Positions 24,524-34,111 are shown, counted from the stretch's first letter. The stretch: 64,000 nucleotides of DNA from Polaribacter sp. (GCF_024639685.1 NZ_JAHEHX010000001.1:147339-211338); one strand, 5' to 3'. The notes: generated from the sequence alone by a model not told the origin. Numbers and translations are program-made.

Positions 24524-25318
24524 ATGAGCTTTTCTGATAAAACAATTTGGGTTACTGGAGCCTCTTCTGGAATAGGAAAAGCATTAGCCATAGAATTAGC
24601 AGAGCAAGGAGCGCAGTTAGTTTTATCTTCTAGAAAAAAGCAAGATTTAGAATTGGTTAAAAACGCTTGTAAAAACTCTAATAAAGTTAAGATAATTCCT
24701 TTAGATTTAGAAGATTTTACCAATTTGAAACCTGTTACAAAAGAAGCAATTGCTTCATTTGGTAAAATTGATATTCTTGTAAATAATGGAGGAATAAGTC
24801 AGCGCTCTTTAGTAATAGATACCGATATTCAGGTTGATAAACGAATTATGGATATAAACTATTTAGGAAACGTAGCTTTAGCTAAGGCTTTGTTACCTCA
24901 TTTTATTGCTAATAAAAGTGGACAATTCGTGATAACCACAAGTATTGTTGGTAAAATAGGTACACCTTTAAGATCTAGTTATGCTGCCAGCAAACATGCA
25001 TTACATGGTTTTTATGATAGTTTAAGAGCAGAACATTTTAATGATAATATAGCTGTAACCTTAGTATGCCCAGGTTTTGTAAATACAAATATTTCTAAAA
25101 ATGCACTAACTGGTGATGGTTTTCCACAAGATAAAATGGATAATGCCACAGCAAATGGTATTAAGCCAGATCGATTTGCAAAGTTGATGGCTAAAGCTAT
25201 AAAGGATAAGAAAGAAGAAGTTTATATTTCTGGAGCCAAAGAAAAGTTGGGCGTTTACGTAAAGCGTTGGATGCCTAAAATTTTCTCTTTTATGATTCGT
25301 AAAATGAGTGTAACCTAA
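24524..25318 (+). CDS. Short-chain dehydrogenase/reductase
   Basis: The 264-residue protein is a classical SDR: cofactor motif TGASSGIGKALAIELA near residue 11, NNGGIS near 88, catalytic Ser in VITTSIVGKIG near 140, and YxxxK in SSYAASKHALHG near 155. The arginines after the first strand (SSRKKQDLE) suggest NADP(H). The C-terminal segment VKRWMPKIFSFMIRKM may be a membrane anchor, as in lipid-reducing SDRs of the DltE/YqjQ type. The substrate is unknown. Confidence 0.92.
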   Translation: MSFSDKTIWVTGASSGIGKALAIELAEQGAQLVLSSRKKQDLELVKNACKNSNKVKIIPLDLEDFTNLKPVTKEAIASFGKIDILVNNGGISQRSLVIDTDIQVDKRIMDINYLGNVALAKALLPHFIANKSGQFVITTSIVGKIGTPLRSSYAASKHALHGFYDSLRAEHFNDNIAVTLVCPGFVNTNISKNALTGDGFPQDKMDNATANGIKPDRFAKLMAKAIKDKKEEVYISGAKEKLGVYVKRWMPKIFSFMIRKMSVT

Positions 25319-25321
25319 GGT

Positions 25322-25675
25322 TTAAAAGTAGTTTAAAGCCTCAAAATAGGTAACAATGGCTTCTTTCATTAATACAGTTTGTTCACCAGGTTTTAAATTC
25401 GGTAAATCTGTAAGTATTTTGTAATGAGGCCAACCATCATCATCAAAATAAACGAACTCATAATAACCATAAGGTTCTAATAACTTGCAAATGGCAATGT
25501 GCATTAGATTCATTTTTTCGTCTTTTTTAAAAGTTCTGTGACCTTGCCCTAATTCTTGAACACCTATTAAATAAATAATACCATCTACATTTAGGTCATC
25601 TCCATCTGAAAAATCTTCAGATAGTTTGCTTACTAAAAGACTCCATTTTTCTTTTAAAGTATTCTCTTTTGTCAT
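25322..25675 (-). CDS. Conserved hypothetical protein of Bacteroidota
   Basis: The 117-residue protein (MTKENTLKEKWSLLVSKLSE) is soluble and acidic, with the distinctive IIYLIGVQELGQGHRTFKKD and a middle part ICKLLEPYGYYEFVYFDDDG followed by WPHYKILTDLP. I recognise it as a widespread uncharacterised protein in Flavobacteriia, always about this length. It has no signal peptide or TM segment, no obvious catalytic residues, and converges with the SDR, 4 bp apart. I start at ATG 25675, since the upstream frame (MYLYILISK) is not conserved in type. Confidence 0.7.
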   Translation of the reverse strand: MTKENTLKEKWSLLVSKLSEDFSDGDDLNVDGIIYLIGVQELGQGHRTFKKDEKMNLMHIAICKLLEPYGYYEFVYFDDDGWPHYKILTDLPNLKPGEQTVLMKEAIVTYFEALNYF

Positions 25676-25755
25676 TTTTGATATTAAAATGTAAAGATAC
25701 AATGTGCATTTTTAATTTGATAAAATATACTGTAGATTTACACAAATTATAAACC

Positions 25756-26271
25756 ATGAATGTAATTGATATTATCATTATTGTCATATTACTTTTTGCA
25801 GCTGTAAGAGGTTTTATGAGTGGTCTTTTTGCATCAATTGCATCATTGGTTGCTATAGTTGCTGGCGTTTTTTGTGCCATTCACTATTCTTACTATATAG
25901 AATATGCGTTAAATGACTCTGTTTTAGAATGGTCTCATCAAACAAATAAAATTGTAGCATTTGCTGTTACTTTTTTAGCAGTTGTTTTGGCCATTATTTT
26001 CGTTGGAAAATTACTTACAAAGTTAGCAGATATTACTGCTTTGGGTTTGTTAAATAAAATTCTTGGAGCCATTTTTGGAACCTTAAAATGGTCTTTAATT
26101 TTAAGCGTACTCTTTTTATTCTTTGAGAAGTTTAATAAAACTATTCCTTTTGTTGATGAAGAAATGTTAGATGAGTCTGTACTATTTTATCCTATTAAAT
26201 CTATTGTACCAACCTTAATTCCTGCAATTATGGATGAAGAGAATCCTTCTTTAAAGTTTATTAAAGCTTAA
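25756..26271 (+). CDS. cvpA: CvpA family membrane protein
   Basis: The 171-residue protein has four TM segments and opens with NVIDIIIIVILLFAAVRGFM, where ID and the RGxxxG-like pattern (RGFMSGLF) mark the CvpA family. Members are inner-membrane proteins linked to colicin V secretion, bile and stress resistance, and envelope maintenance. It is monocistronic, with a bidirectional terminator before the convergent carbonic anhydrase. Confidence 0.88.
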   Translation: MNVIDIIIIVILLFAAVRGFMSGLFASIASLVAIVAGVFCAIHYSYYIEYALNDSVLEWSHQTNKIVAFAVTFLAVVLAIIFVGKLLTKLADITALGLLNKILGAIFGTLKWSLILSVLFLFFEKFNKTIPFVDEEMLDESVLFYPIKSIVPTLIPAIMDEENPSLKFIKA

Positions 26272-26285
26272 ATATCAGCCACAAA

Positions 26286-26318
26286 AAAAGCCGAGTTTAA
26301 AACTCAGCTTTTATTATA
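26286..26318. terminator. Bidirectional terminator between cvpA and the carbonic anhydrase
   Basis: AAAGCCGAGTTT and AAACTCAGCTTT pair with one mismatch, flanked by A- and T-rich tracts on both sides, suitable for both convergent transcripts. Confidence 0.75.
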
Positions 26319-26334
26319 ATATTGAATATTCTTA

Positions 26335-26964
26335 TTACAACATTGTTACTTTACCAGTTTGTAAAGAGTATACTCCTCCTACAATTTTAACAGCATCAGA
26401 ACTTTCTAAATCTGCTAAAATTTCGCTTCGTTCTCTAATTCTATCAATTGTTAAAAGCACATTATTCTCTACAGTTTTTGCGACAAATTTAGGATTTGCA
26501 GAAGTATTATCGCCATCTATTTCTTTTGCTGATTTTTTTACAGCTGGCATAATATTGGCTAATAAATGTGTAATGTTCCCTAATTTAACATCATCACAAG
26601 CAGCTTTTACAGCGCCACAACTTTCATGACCTAATACTAAAACTAGTTTACTTCCAGCAACTGCACATGAGTATTCTAAACTACCTAAAATATCCTCATT
26701 TTCGAAATTACCAGCAACTCTAGCTACAAAAACATCGCCTATTGCTTGATCAAAAACTTGCTCTACAGGAACTCTAGAATCTATACAAGAAAGCACAACT
26801 GCTTTTGGGTATTGACCAGTAGTAGTTTGTTGTACTAAATCTAAATACGAAACCTCTTCTAAATCATTATTGATAAAACGTTCATTACCTGCTAATAGAT
26901 CTGTTAAAACATCATCTGGAGTTAAATTGTCTTGTACTTGCTTATTTATGGCTGTATTTCTCAT
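26335..26964 (-). CDS. Beta-class carbonic anhydrase
   Basis: The 209-residue protein has the beta-class zinc site: CIDSRVPVEQVFD with Cys and the Asp-Arg dyad near residue 60, and HESCGAVKAACDD with His and Cys near 113. It interconverts CO2 and bicarbonate in the cytoplasm. The start codon overlaps the stop of the SulP transporter gene by 4 bp (ATGA type), so the two are made together; the transporter probably imports or exports bicarbonate and the enzyme supplies or removes it. The zinc ligands are all present. Confidence 0.95.
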   Translation of the reverse strand: MRNTAINKQVQDNLTPDDVLTDLLAGNERFINNDLEEVSYLDLVQQTTTGQYPKAVVLSCIDSRVPVEQVFDQAIGDVFVARVAGNFENEDILGSLEYSCAVAGSKLVLVLGHESCGAVKAACDDVKLGNITHLLANIMPAVKKSAKEIDGDNTSANPKFVAKTVENNVLLTIDRIRERSEILADLESSDAVKIVGGVYSLQTGKVTML

Positions 26965-28547
26965 GCTTTTTTATGATTTTTTTCCAATTTAAAGAATTCT
27001 ATAAAACTTTCTGGATTATCTACAATTCCTCTCTCAGAGATTATTTTAATATCAATGTGTCTTTCATTTGCTTTTACTGCAAAGTCTTCTAAAATTTCTA
27101 TAATATCATTATCTAAATAAATGGTTTTTCTAACATCTAACTCTAAATACGTATTTTCTGGTAAACTGTCTAATTCATTTAAAATAGCTCCCTTATTGAA
27201 GAAAGTTACTTGCTCTGCTAGCGTCATTTTAATACGGTTTTTACCATCACTTTTATCTTCTATGTGCAAAAAGTGAGAGTTTTGGAAACTTTTGATAAGG
27301 ATAATAACAATACCCACTGCTAAACCTAAAGCAATACCTACAAGTAAATCTGTAAATACAATACCTACAACTGTTACTGTAAATGGAATAAATTGTTTCC
27401 ACCCTAAATCCCACATTTTCTTGAATAACGCTGGTTTTGCTAACTTATAACCAACAATTAATAAGATTGCTGCTAAAACAGAAAGTGGAATTTTATTTAA
27501 TAATGTTGGTATTAAGATTACCGAAATCAATAATAAAAAACCATGAAATATTGCAGATAATTTAGTTCGACCTCCAGATTGAATGTTGGCAGAACTTCTT
27601 ACAATTACTTGTGTTACAGGTAAACCACCAATTAAACCAGATAAAATATTACCTGTACCTTGAGCTAGTAATTCTCTATTTGTTGGTGTTACATTTTTAT
27701 GCGGATCTAATTTATCTGTAGCCTCTACACATAAAAGTGTTTCTAAACTTGCTACTAATGCAATTGTAAAACCAACTACCCAAATTTGAGGGTTTGTAAT
27801 TGCTGCAAAATTAGGAAAACTGAATTGACCCAAAAATGAATCGAAACTATCAGGAACTGGAACACTTACTAAATGCTCTGAACTAATCCCAAATTTAGAG
27901 GTAGAATCTGTAAGTATATAATATACAATACCAAAAACTACAGCTACTAATGGCCCTTGAATTAATTGAAAAAACTTTCCTTTTTTTGATAAGACATTAC
28001 TCCATAGAATTAAAATTCCAAGACCAACAATACCAACTACTGTAGAACCTAAACTTATGTTATTTATTGATTTAAAAATTTCAGAAAATGTATTTTCTCC
28101 ATCTACTTGAAAAAAAGCAAAATCTCCTTCAGGATCTGCATCATACCCAAAAAAGTGTGGTATTTGCTTTAGAATAATTATAATTCCAATACCTGTTAAC
28201 ATTCCTTTAATTACAGAGGATGGAAAATAATAACCAATAATACCTGCTTTTAAAATTCCGAAAATTAACTGAATTACACCTCCAATAACTACAGCTACCA
28301 AAAAGTTTTCATAACCACCTAAGGTACCAATTGCCGTTAAAACAATTGCTGCTAGACCTGCAGCAGGTCCACTAACACCAATTTTAGAACCAGATAACGC
28401 ACCAACTACAATACCACCAACAATACCTGCTATTAAACCAGAAAATAAGGGAGCACCACTTGCTAATGCTATACCTAAACAAAGTGGCAATGCCACAAAA
28501 AACACTACAACACTTGCAGGTAAGTCACTCTTTAAATACTTAAACAT
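26961..28547 (-). CDS. SulP family anion transporter with STAS domain
   Basis: The 528-residue protein has about 12-14 TM segments, the SulP signature VVFFVALPLCLGIALASGAP near the N-terminus and a C-terminal STAS domain (LELDVRKTIYLDNDIIEIL) from about residue 430. SulP proteins carry sulfate, bicarbonate or other anions. The coupling with a carbonic anhydrase argues for bicarbonate, like BicA-type transporters, although sequence alone does not prove it. It is the first gene of a two-gene operon. Confidence 0.93.
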   Translation of the reverse strand: MFKYLKSDLPASVVVFFVALPLCLGIALASGAPLFSGLIAGIVGGIVVGALSGSKIGVSGPAAGLAAIVLTAIGTLGGYENFLVAVVIGGVIQLIFGILKAGIIGYYFPSSVIKGMLTGIGIIIILKQIPHFFGYDADPEGDFAFFQVDGENTFSEIFKSINNISLGSTVVGIVGLGILILWSNVLSKKGKFFQLIQGPLVAVVFGIVYYILTDSTSKFGISSEHLVSVPVPDSFDSFLGQFSFPNFAAITNPQIWVVGFTIALVASLETLLCVEATDKLDPHKNVTPTNRELLAQGTGNILSGLIGGLPVTQVIVRSSANIQSGGRTKLSAIFHGFLLLISVILIPTLLNKIPLSVLAAILLIVGYKLAKPALFKKMWDLGWKQFIPFTVTVVGIVFTDLLVGIALGLAVGIVIILIKSFQNSHFLHIEDKSDGKNRIKMTLAEQVTFFNKGAILNELDSLPENTYLELDVRKTIYLDNDIIEILEDFAVKANERHIDIKIISERGIVDNPESFIEFFKLEKNHKKA

Positions 28548-28682
28548 AAATTTTACTTTGTATTAATTGAACTCATTTTCATTGATAAAAACGAGAGAAA
28601 TTTTTGATTGATTGATTTTGCTTCGTTTTAAGGAAACAATGCAATATAGTGAGAAAAAGATATTTTTAAGTGAATTTAATAA
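28548..28682. other. Short intergenic region upstream of the SulP gene
   Basis: Contains a TTGATTGATTGATTTT run but no clear TAnnTTTG box or terminator. The promoter of the SulP gene presumably lies here. Confidence 0.3.
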
Positions 28683-29441
28683 TTATATTTCGTCTAACTC
28701 TTTAATTTCGTTAGCTACAATCCAGCCAATTTTACCATCTGCTAACTTAATTTTTTTCCAGTTATCTATAGTATCTAAAACAGTGACCTTAGTACCTTCA
28801 TGCAAGGTAAATAGCTCTTCTGAATTTAGGGTTGGCGCATTCATCACCTCTGTTTCTTCTGCAAAAACAATAGCAATTTTGTTGTTATTTGCTAGAGAAT
28901 GTTGGTTAAATGTAATAAAGAAGGTAATGATTAAAAAGAGGTAACTAAGCATACTTATAACAAAGAAAAATCTTTTTGTGCCTGGTCTATTAGAAAAATA
29001 GAAAAGTAAAAATAAAATACTACCTAAAATTGCAAAAGAAACAACTACTATAGCCCACTCATTGTATGATAGTTTTTGAATATAATTTATATTTATTTTT
29101 TGAAAGAAGGTTTTTGGCAATTCTTCTATAGTGTCTAAAGCTAACCTCTTAGCAAAAACTAAATTGTTTTTTACATCTTCATTGTCTGGATCGATTTGTA
29201 GTGCCTTTTCGTAATAAAAAATTGCAGGACCAACCTGATTCAATTTATAATGTGCATTCCCTAGATTATAAAATAATTCAGGAGAAACTAAATTGTTACT
29301 TTCTAACGTTTTGTAGAATTCAATAGCTTTTTCATAATTCTGCTGTTTGTACATTTCATTAGCAGAATTAAAAATCTTTTGCTCATCTTGAGCATAAAAT
29401 ACCTGAGCAACTAGCAGTAATAAAAATAGGATTTTCTTCAT
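28683..29441 (-). CDS. batE: BatE-like TPR and SH3-domain membrane protein
   Basis: The 252-residue protein has a signal peptide (MKKILFLLLLVAQVFYAQ), two or three TPR units (EMYKQQNYEKAIEFYKTL, ELFYNLGNAHYKLNQVGPAI), two TM segments near residues 130-180, and a C-terminal bacterial SH3 domain (LFTLHEGTKVTVLDTIDNWK). It is the last gene of the MoxR-DUF58-Bat operon, 1 bp after batD. In Bacteroides this operon promotes aerotolerance and stress resistance; the mechanism is unknown. The TPR and SH3 parts suggest assembly with the other Bat proteins at the cell wall. Confidence 0.88.
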   Translation of the reverse strand: MKKILFLLLLVAQVFYAQDEQKIFNSANEMYKQQNYEKAIEFYKTLESNNLVSPELFYNLGNAHYKLNQVGPAIFYYEKALQIDPDNEDVKNNLVFAKRLALDTIEELPKTFFQKININYIQKLSYNEWAIVVVSFAILGSILFLLFYFSNRPGTKRFFFVISMLSYLFLIITFFITFNQHSLANNNKIAIVFAEETEVMNAPTLNSEELFTLHEGTKVTVLDTIDNWKKIKLADGKIGWIVANEIKELDEI

Positions 29442-29442
29442 C

Positions 29443-31206
29443 TTATAACTGTTTATCTAATTCAACGATTACTTGTTTAGCTCTTTCATACTCTTGTTTC
29501 ATTTCTGTATCTGTAACAGGCGTATATCTTGCAAAATCAGATGCTTTTAAAACATCTATAAATTGTTTTATAGTTGCATCATTAATGTTTCTTTTCTGTA
29601 AAATTTGGGTGATGTTTTCTTTACTAATATCACTTATTTCAAAACCTAATTTCGCTTTTAAGTAATTGTGTAGAGCACGTTCTAAAGCTTCATAAAAAGC
29701 TTCTTTTTTACCCAATTGCTTTTGAGCTGCTGACAGGTATTTTTTAGCTAATTTTTCTGCTTTTCTAAAGCGTAAGCCAACAACATCACTTTTTCTCTTT
29801 TGGTTGTTTTTACCAATTATAATAGCTAATGGAATCAATAATAGTGGTAAAATTAAAAGAATGTAGAATAAATAAGATTGGTAAAAATCACTGTCATATT
29901 TAATTTCTAAATCGGTTTTAGTTTGTATGTATCTAAAACTTTTTCCAGAGGAAACTACATTTTTCTGTTGAGGGTTTGTGTTATCTGTAGTTGTAATTAA
30001 TTCTTTACCTTCTAACACATCTACATATAAATCGTCTGTATTTATAGTGTTATATTTTTTTGCTTTAGGATCAAAATAAGAGAAAGAAATGTCTGGTAAT
30101 TTATATTTCCCTTTGTATTGTGGTACTACAGTATACGTATCTGAAAAAGATCCAGATAAACCATTACTTGTTATTCTTACGCTTTCTTTTCTTTCTGGTT
30201 GATAAGTTTCTAGCTCTTTTGGAGTTTTTACTGTGGGCAACTCAAATAACTTTAAGTTTCCTCTACCATTTACTGCTACTTTTATTTCTGATGATTCATT
30301 CGCTTTTAAAACATCTTTACTTAAACTAACATCAAAATTAAATTGCCCAACAGCACCTGTAAAATTCTCTGGCTTACCTTCTAAAGGAAGGCTTTTAGGC
30401 TGGATTATTTTTTTAACTGAAGAAAAATCTTTTTTAATATTCTTAGTAATTATATTTCCAAAGAAATCAGCTCTGCCTGTTGGTACACCAATTACAATAT
30501 CCATTTTCATTGGTTCTATTGTTAGTTTACCCGTTCTTGTAGGAATCAATAATGCTTTTTGGAGCACAATATATCTATAGTTTTCTCCATTATATTTTCC
30601 CATTTTAACGGGGAAACCGTTTATTTTAATTTCCTGATTCCAAAAACCATTATACTGTGGAGCCTCTGTTATAGAGGTGTCGTACACACTTATATTTTCG
30701 CTAACATATAATCTGTATTCTACATAAACGCCCTCACCAACATATGGTCTAGATTTGGACACCTCTGCAACTAAATGAATATTTTGCGCTGCAATATAAT
30801 CTGGATCATTAGGGTTTTCTGGAGTTGCAATAGGCTCTGTAACAATAATTTTCATCATTTTTGAATCTATTGTACCACCATTAATGTTAATGCTTGCAGG
30901 CTTTATTATTAATTCTCCTTGTCTTTTTGGTTTTAAAATATATGAGTAAGACTGTGAAAAACTTACTTTACCATTAATCCAAGATTGACTAACAGATTGA
31001 CTCGGTCCTTGAATAACGCTAAATCCTGTAAAATCTGGTGCTTTAAAATTATCTGCACCTTGTTTATTTATAGAATATTCAATTCGTAAGCGCTGGTTTA
31101 ATCCTAACTTATTTTTACTCACAGCAACACTTAATTCTGCTTTTTGCGCAGTAATAGAAAGTGTACATAGGGTTATGAATAGTAATATGTAAAATCTCAA
31201 CTTCAT
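29443..31206 (-). CDS. batD: BatD protein
   Basis: The 587-residue protein has a signal peptide ending SITAQ, a large periplasmic beta-rich part (BatD/oxygen-tolerance domain, for example GPSQSVSQSWINGKVSFSQS near residue 70) and one TM segment near 440 (LFYILLILPLLLIPLAIII), followed by a basic cytoplasmic tail with helices (KAEKLAKKYLSAAQKQLGKK). It lies between batC and batE, each junction under 25 bp. It is thought to act in a membrane complex with BatA and BatB. Confidence 0.9.
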   Translation of the reverse strand: MKLRFYILLFITLCTLSITAQKAELSVAVSKNKLGLNQRLRIEYSINKQGADNFKAPDFTGFSVIQGPSQSVSQSWINGKVSFSQSYSYILKPKRQGELIIKPASININGGTIDSKMMKIIVTEPIATPENPNDPDYIAAQNIHLVAEVSKSRPYVGEGVYVEYRLYVSENISVYDTSITEAPQYNGFWNQEIKINGFPVKMGKYNGENYRYIVLQKALLIPTRTGKLTIEPMKMDIVIGVPTGRADFFGNIITKNIKKDFSSVKKIIQPKSLPLEGKPENFTGAVGQFNFDVSLSKDVLKANESSEIKVAVNGRGNLKLFELPTVKTPKELETYQPERKESVRITSNGLSGSFSDTYTVVPQYKGKYKLPDISFSYFDPKAKKYNTINTDDLYVDVLEGKELITTTDNTNPQQKNVVSSGKSFRYIQTKTDLEIKYDSDFYQSYLFYILLILPLLLIPLAIIIGKNNQKRKSDVVGLRFRKAEKLAKKYLSAAQKQLGKKEAFYEALERALHNYLKAKLGFEISDISKENITQILQKRNINDATIKQFIDVLKASDFARYTPVTDTEMKQEYERAKQVIVELDKQL

Positions 31207-31227
31207 CGTCTTTCTAAATTGTTGGTT

Positions 31228-32049
31228 TTACCAATCTTTTTCTTGTTTAGTTTTTTTGCCTTTTGCCTTTTTCGCATTCATTTTCTTTTGCGTTTTCTTT
31301 TCCTCATTATTTAAGCTTTCTAGCAACTGCTTAATTTGCTGAGGAGACATTTTTCCTTGTTGAGGTTTAGGCTTTTTGTTCTGATCTTTTTTATCGTCTT
31401 TTTTAGGATCTTGTTTTTTGTCTTTATCTCCTTCACCATCTTTATCATCTTTCTTATCCTTATCTTCACCTTCTTTCTTGTCCTTATCTTGATCCTTATT
31501 TTTATCGTTTTTCTTGTCCTTATCTTGATCTTTTTGATCTTTCTTATCTTTGTTATCCTTGTTTTGATCGTCTTTATTTTGCTGATTTTCTTTTTCTAAT
31601 AATTGCTGAGCTACAGCTAAATTGTAACGCGTTTCCTCATCTGTTGGGTTATTTCGTAATGCGTTTTTATAGGAATCTACTGCTCCTTGGTAATTTTTAG
31701 TTTCCATATGAGCATTTCCAATGTTATGATAGGCTTGCGCTTTCGTTAACTTATCTTCTGCAGTTTTTGCAGTTAATTCATATTGAGGTAAAGCCTCTTT
31801 AAAGTTTTTATTTTTATACAAAGCATTACCTAAATTGTAACTTGCCTTATCATAATAAGAACTGTTGCTTAATGCTTTTTTGTAAGCTACAGAAGCATCT
31901 GTATATTGCTTGTTTTGGTATAATTCATTTCCTTGCCTAACCATACTTCTAGCTTTACGTTGCAAAGCTGTAGAGTCTTTTTGAGCTGAGATTTCTTTGA
32001 TAGAGAACAGCATCAAAAAGAGAATTGATATTTTTAAATACGTTTTCAT
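31228..32049 (-). CDS. batC: BatC-like TPR protein with charged low-complexity tail
   Basis: The 273-residue protein has a signal peptide (MKTYLKISILFLMLFSIKEI), three TPR units (GNELYQNKQYTDASVAYKKA, GNALYKNKNFKEALPQYELT, GNAHMETKNYQGAVDSYKNA), then from about residue 160 a tract made mostly of Lys, Asp, Gln and Asn (KDKKDQKDQDKDKK type) and a C-terminal segment SPQQIKQLLESLNNEEKKTQ. The tail is encoded by imprecise short repeats at about 31380-31600. It sits between batB and batD. I prefer ATG 32049, just after the batB stop, over 32061. Confidence 0.85.
   Translation of the reverse strand: MKTYLKISILFLMLFSIKEISAQKDSTALQRKARSMVRQGNELYQNKQYTDASVAYKKALSNSSYYDKASYNLGNALYKNKNFKEALPQYELTAKTAEDKLTKAQAYHNIGNAHMETKNYQGAVDSYKNALRNNPTDEETRYNLAVAQQLLEKENQQNKDDQNKDNKDKKDQKDQDKDKKNDKNKDQDKDKKEGEDKDKKDDKDGEGDKDKKQDPKKDDKKDQNKKPKPQQGKMSPQQIKQLLESLNNEEKKTQKKMNAKKAKGKKTKQEKDW
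31380..31600 (-). repeat. Low-complexity Lys/Asp-coding tract in batC
   Basis: Irregular repeats of words such as TCCTTATCTTGATC and TTATCTTTTTTATC (plus strand) encode Lys-Asp-rich units. Such tracts change length easily by slipped-strand mispairing. Confidence 0.7.
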
Positions 32050-32050
32050 A

Positions 32051-33100
32051 TTATTTTTCATTTAAAGGTTCTTCATTAAATAAATCAATCTTTTTTACCC
32101 ATCTAGTCTTCTTATCGAATAAGAAAATATCAAAAATTAAAAATATTAGCCCTACTCCTAAAAACCATTGAAATTGGTCTTTATAATCTGAAAATTGTTT
32201 GGTTTCAAACTCATTTTTTTGAGCATTTGCTATAATGTCAGAAATTGTAGCTACAGGTTTTTCTGTAATATTACCATTTACATATTTACCATCACCTGCA
32301 TCAGAAATGTCTTTTAGAACATTTGCATTTAATCTAGTAATAACAGTCTCTCCTTTATTATCTTTTTTATACCCAATCATAGCGCCATTTAAACGCATCG
32401 GAATTGGGCCTCCTTTTTCTGTTCCTACACCTATTGTGTAAATTTTTACGCCCTCATTAGATAAATTTTGTGCTACTTGCTTAGTTTCTTCTTGATGATC
32501 CTCTCCGTCTGAAATAATGATTAAAAAACGATTGGTTTGCTCATCATTATTATAATAGGTTTTAGCCAATTCCAGAGCTTCGTTAATAGCTGTTCCTTGA
32601 CTTGATACCATGTCTGGATTTGCATTTTGCAAAAACATATTTGCAGCTGCATGATCTGTTGTAATTGGTAATAGTGGATAAGAATTACCGGCATAAATAA
32701 TAACACCAACTCTGTCTGAGCCTAATTTATCGATAATTTTAGAAATAATCTGTTTTGCCTTTTCTAATCTGTTTGGTGCTATATCTTCTGCCAACATACT
32801 TTTAGAAACATCTAACGCAAAAACAACATCTACACCTTCTCTTTTTACCGTTTTTAATTTTGAACCCATTTTTGGATTTACCAAAGAAATTATTAAGAAG
32901 GAAATTCCTAACACAAACATAATCAACTTTAAATTAGATTTAAAAACCGATGAATTTGGTGCTATTTTTTGTAGTAATTCTGGGTTAGAAAATTTACGTT
33001 GAGTTCTTTTTTTCCACCATAAAACCAATAAGTAGATTACAATCATAACTGGTATGATTGCTAATGCATAAAAATAAATTGGTTCTTCTAATCTGTACAT
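32051..33100 (-). CDS. batB: BatB, VWA-domain membrane protein
   Basis: The 349-residue protein has two N-terminal TM segments (IYFYALAIIPVMIVIYLLVL), a VWA domain with MIDAS motif VFALDVSKSMLAEDIAPNR near residue 92 and IISDGEDHQEET near 195, and a C-terminal TM segment (WFLGVGLIFLIFDIFLF). The metal site is complete. It follows batA directly (1 bp) and is thought to form a complex with BatA at the inner membrane. Confidence 0.93.
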   Translation of the reverse strand: MYRLEEPIYFYALAIIPVMIVIYLLVLWWKKRTQRKFSNPELLQKIAPNSSVFKSNLKLIMFVLGISFLIISLVNPKMGSKLKTVKREGVDVVFALDVSKSMLAEDIAPNRLEKAKQIISKIIDKLGSDRVGVIIYAGNSYPLLPITTDHAAANMFLQNANPDMVSSQGTAINEALELAKTYYNNDEQTNRFLIIISDGEDHQEETKQVAQNLSNEGVKIYTIGVGTEKGGPIPMRLNGAMIGYKKDNKGETVITRLNANVLKDISDAGDGKYVNGNITEKPVATISDIIANAQKNEFETKQFSDYKDQFQWFLGVGLIFLIFDIFLFDKKTRWVKKIDLFNEEPLNEK

Positions 33101-34111
33101 TTATATAAAACTCTTAAATAATGTGTTTCTTAATAAAAATTCTAACAACAATAAACCTAAAGCTAAGAATACCAAATCTCTATACATTTCTTGGTAATTA
33201 TAGTATTTAAATTCTTCAATCTTAGTTTTTTCTAACGAATCAATTTCATCATAAATTTCTTTTAATGATGTATTGTCTGTAGCTCTAAAATATTTTCCTT
33301 GTGTTTCTTTTGCAATATTTTTTAACAAATCTTCATCTATTTGCACTTGTTGTTTTCTAAAGTTGAGCATACCTGTTCTTGGGTCTTTACTCCAAGGAAA
33401 ATCAGCCATACCATTTGTACCTATTCCAATTGTATATACCTTAATACCAAGTTCTTTTGCTAATTCTGTTGCAGTTGTTGGATCTATGTTACCTGCATTA
33501 TTTACACCATCTGTTAGTAGTATAATAACCTTACTTTTGGCTTTACTATCTTTTAATCTGTTTACACCAGAACCTAAACCCATACCAATTGCTGTACCTC
33601 CTTCTAATTGCCCCCATTGTAAACGATCTATGGTTCTTTTTACGATAGTTTTATCGCTAGTAATTGGTGTTTGTGTAAAGCTTTCACCAGCATAAACTAC
33701 AATACCAATTCTATCATTTGGCCTTCTATCTACAAAATCTACAGCTACTTTTTTAAGTGCTTCTAGCCTGTTTGGTTTTAAATCTCTGGCTAACATACTT
33801 GCAGAAACATCAATAGCCATAACTATATCTATACCTCTGTTTGTTTTTGTTCTCTTACTTACAGAAACATTTCTAGGTCTTGCAAGAGCTAAAATTATAG
33901 CTGCTAAAGCTAATAATCTTAAAACGTATAAAACTGGTTTTAACTTCGCTAAAAAACTGGTTTTAGTTTTAAAACCTTTGGTACTTGGTAAAGTTAACAC
34001 TGCTGCATCTCTTTTACGAACAAAGAAATACCAAACTGCTAATAATGGTATTAGTATTAACAACCATAAAAACGCCGGATTTAAAAACTCAAAATTACTC
34101 CAATTCATCAT
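33101..34111 (-). CDS. batA: BatA, VWA-domain membrane protein
   Basis: The 336-residue protein has TM segments near residues 10-27 and 59-80, a VWA domain with MIDAS motif VMAIDVSASMLARDLKPNR near residue 97 and LLTDGVNNAGNIDP near 200, and a C-terminal TM segment (LVFLALGLLLLEFLL). BatA and BatB are paralogues. The start overlaps the upstream gene by 17 bp, which indicates tight translational coupling. Confidence 0.93.
   Translation of the reverse strand: MMNWSNFEFLNPAFLWLLILIPLLAVWYFFVRKRDAAVLTLPSTKGFKTKTSFLAKLKPVLYVLRLLALAAIILALARPRNVSVSKRTKTNRGIDIVMAIDVSASMLARDLKPNRLEALKKVAVDFVDRRPNDRIGIVVYAGESFTQTPITSDKTIVKRTIDRLQWGQLEGGTAIGMGLGSGVNRLKDSKAKSKVIILLTDGVNNAGNIDPTTATELAKELGIKVYTIGIGTNGMADFPWSKDPRTGMLNFRKQQVQIDEDLLKNIAKETQGKYFRATDNTSLKEIYDEIDSLEKTKIEEFKYYNYQEMYRDLVFLALGLLLLEFLLRNTLFKSFI

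Noticed and set aside
31336..31599. 87-codon hydrophobic open frame on the plus strand opposite batC
   Set aside because: It is the antisense image of the Lys/Asp repeat tract; its hydrophobic composition follows from that.
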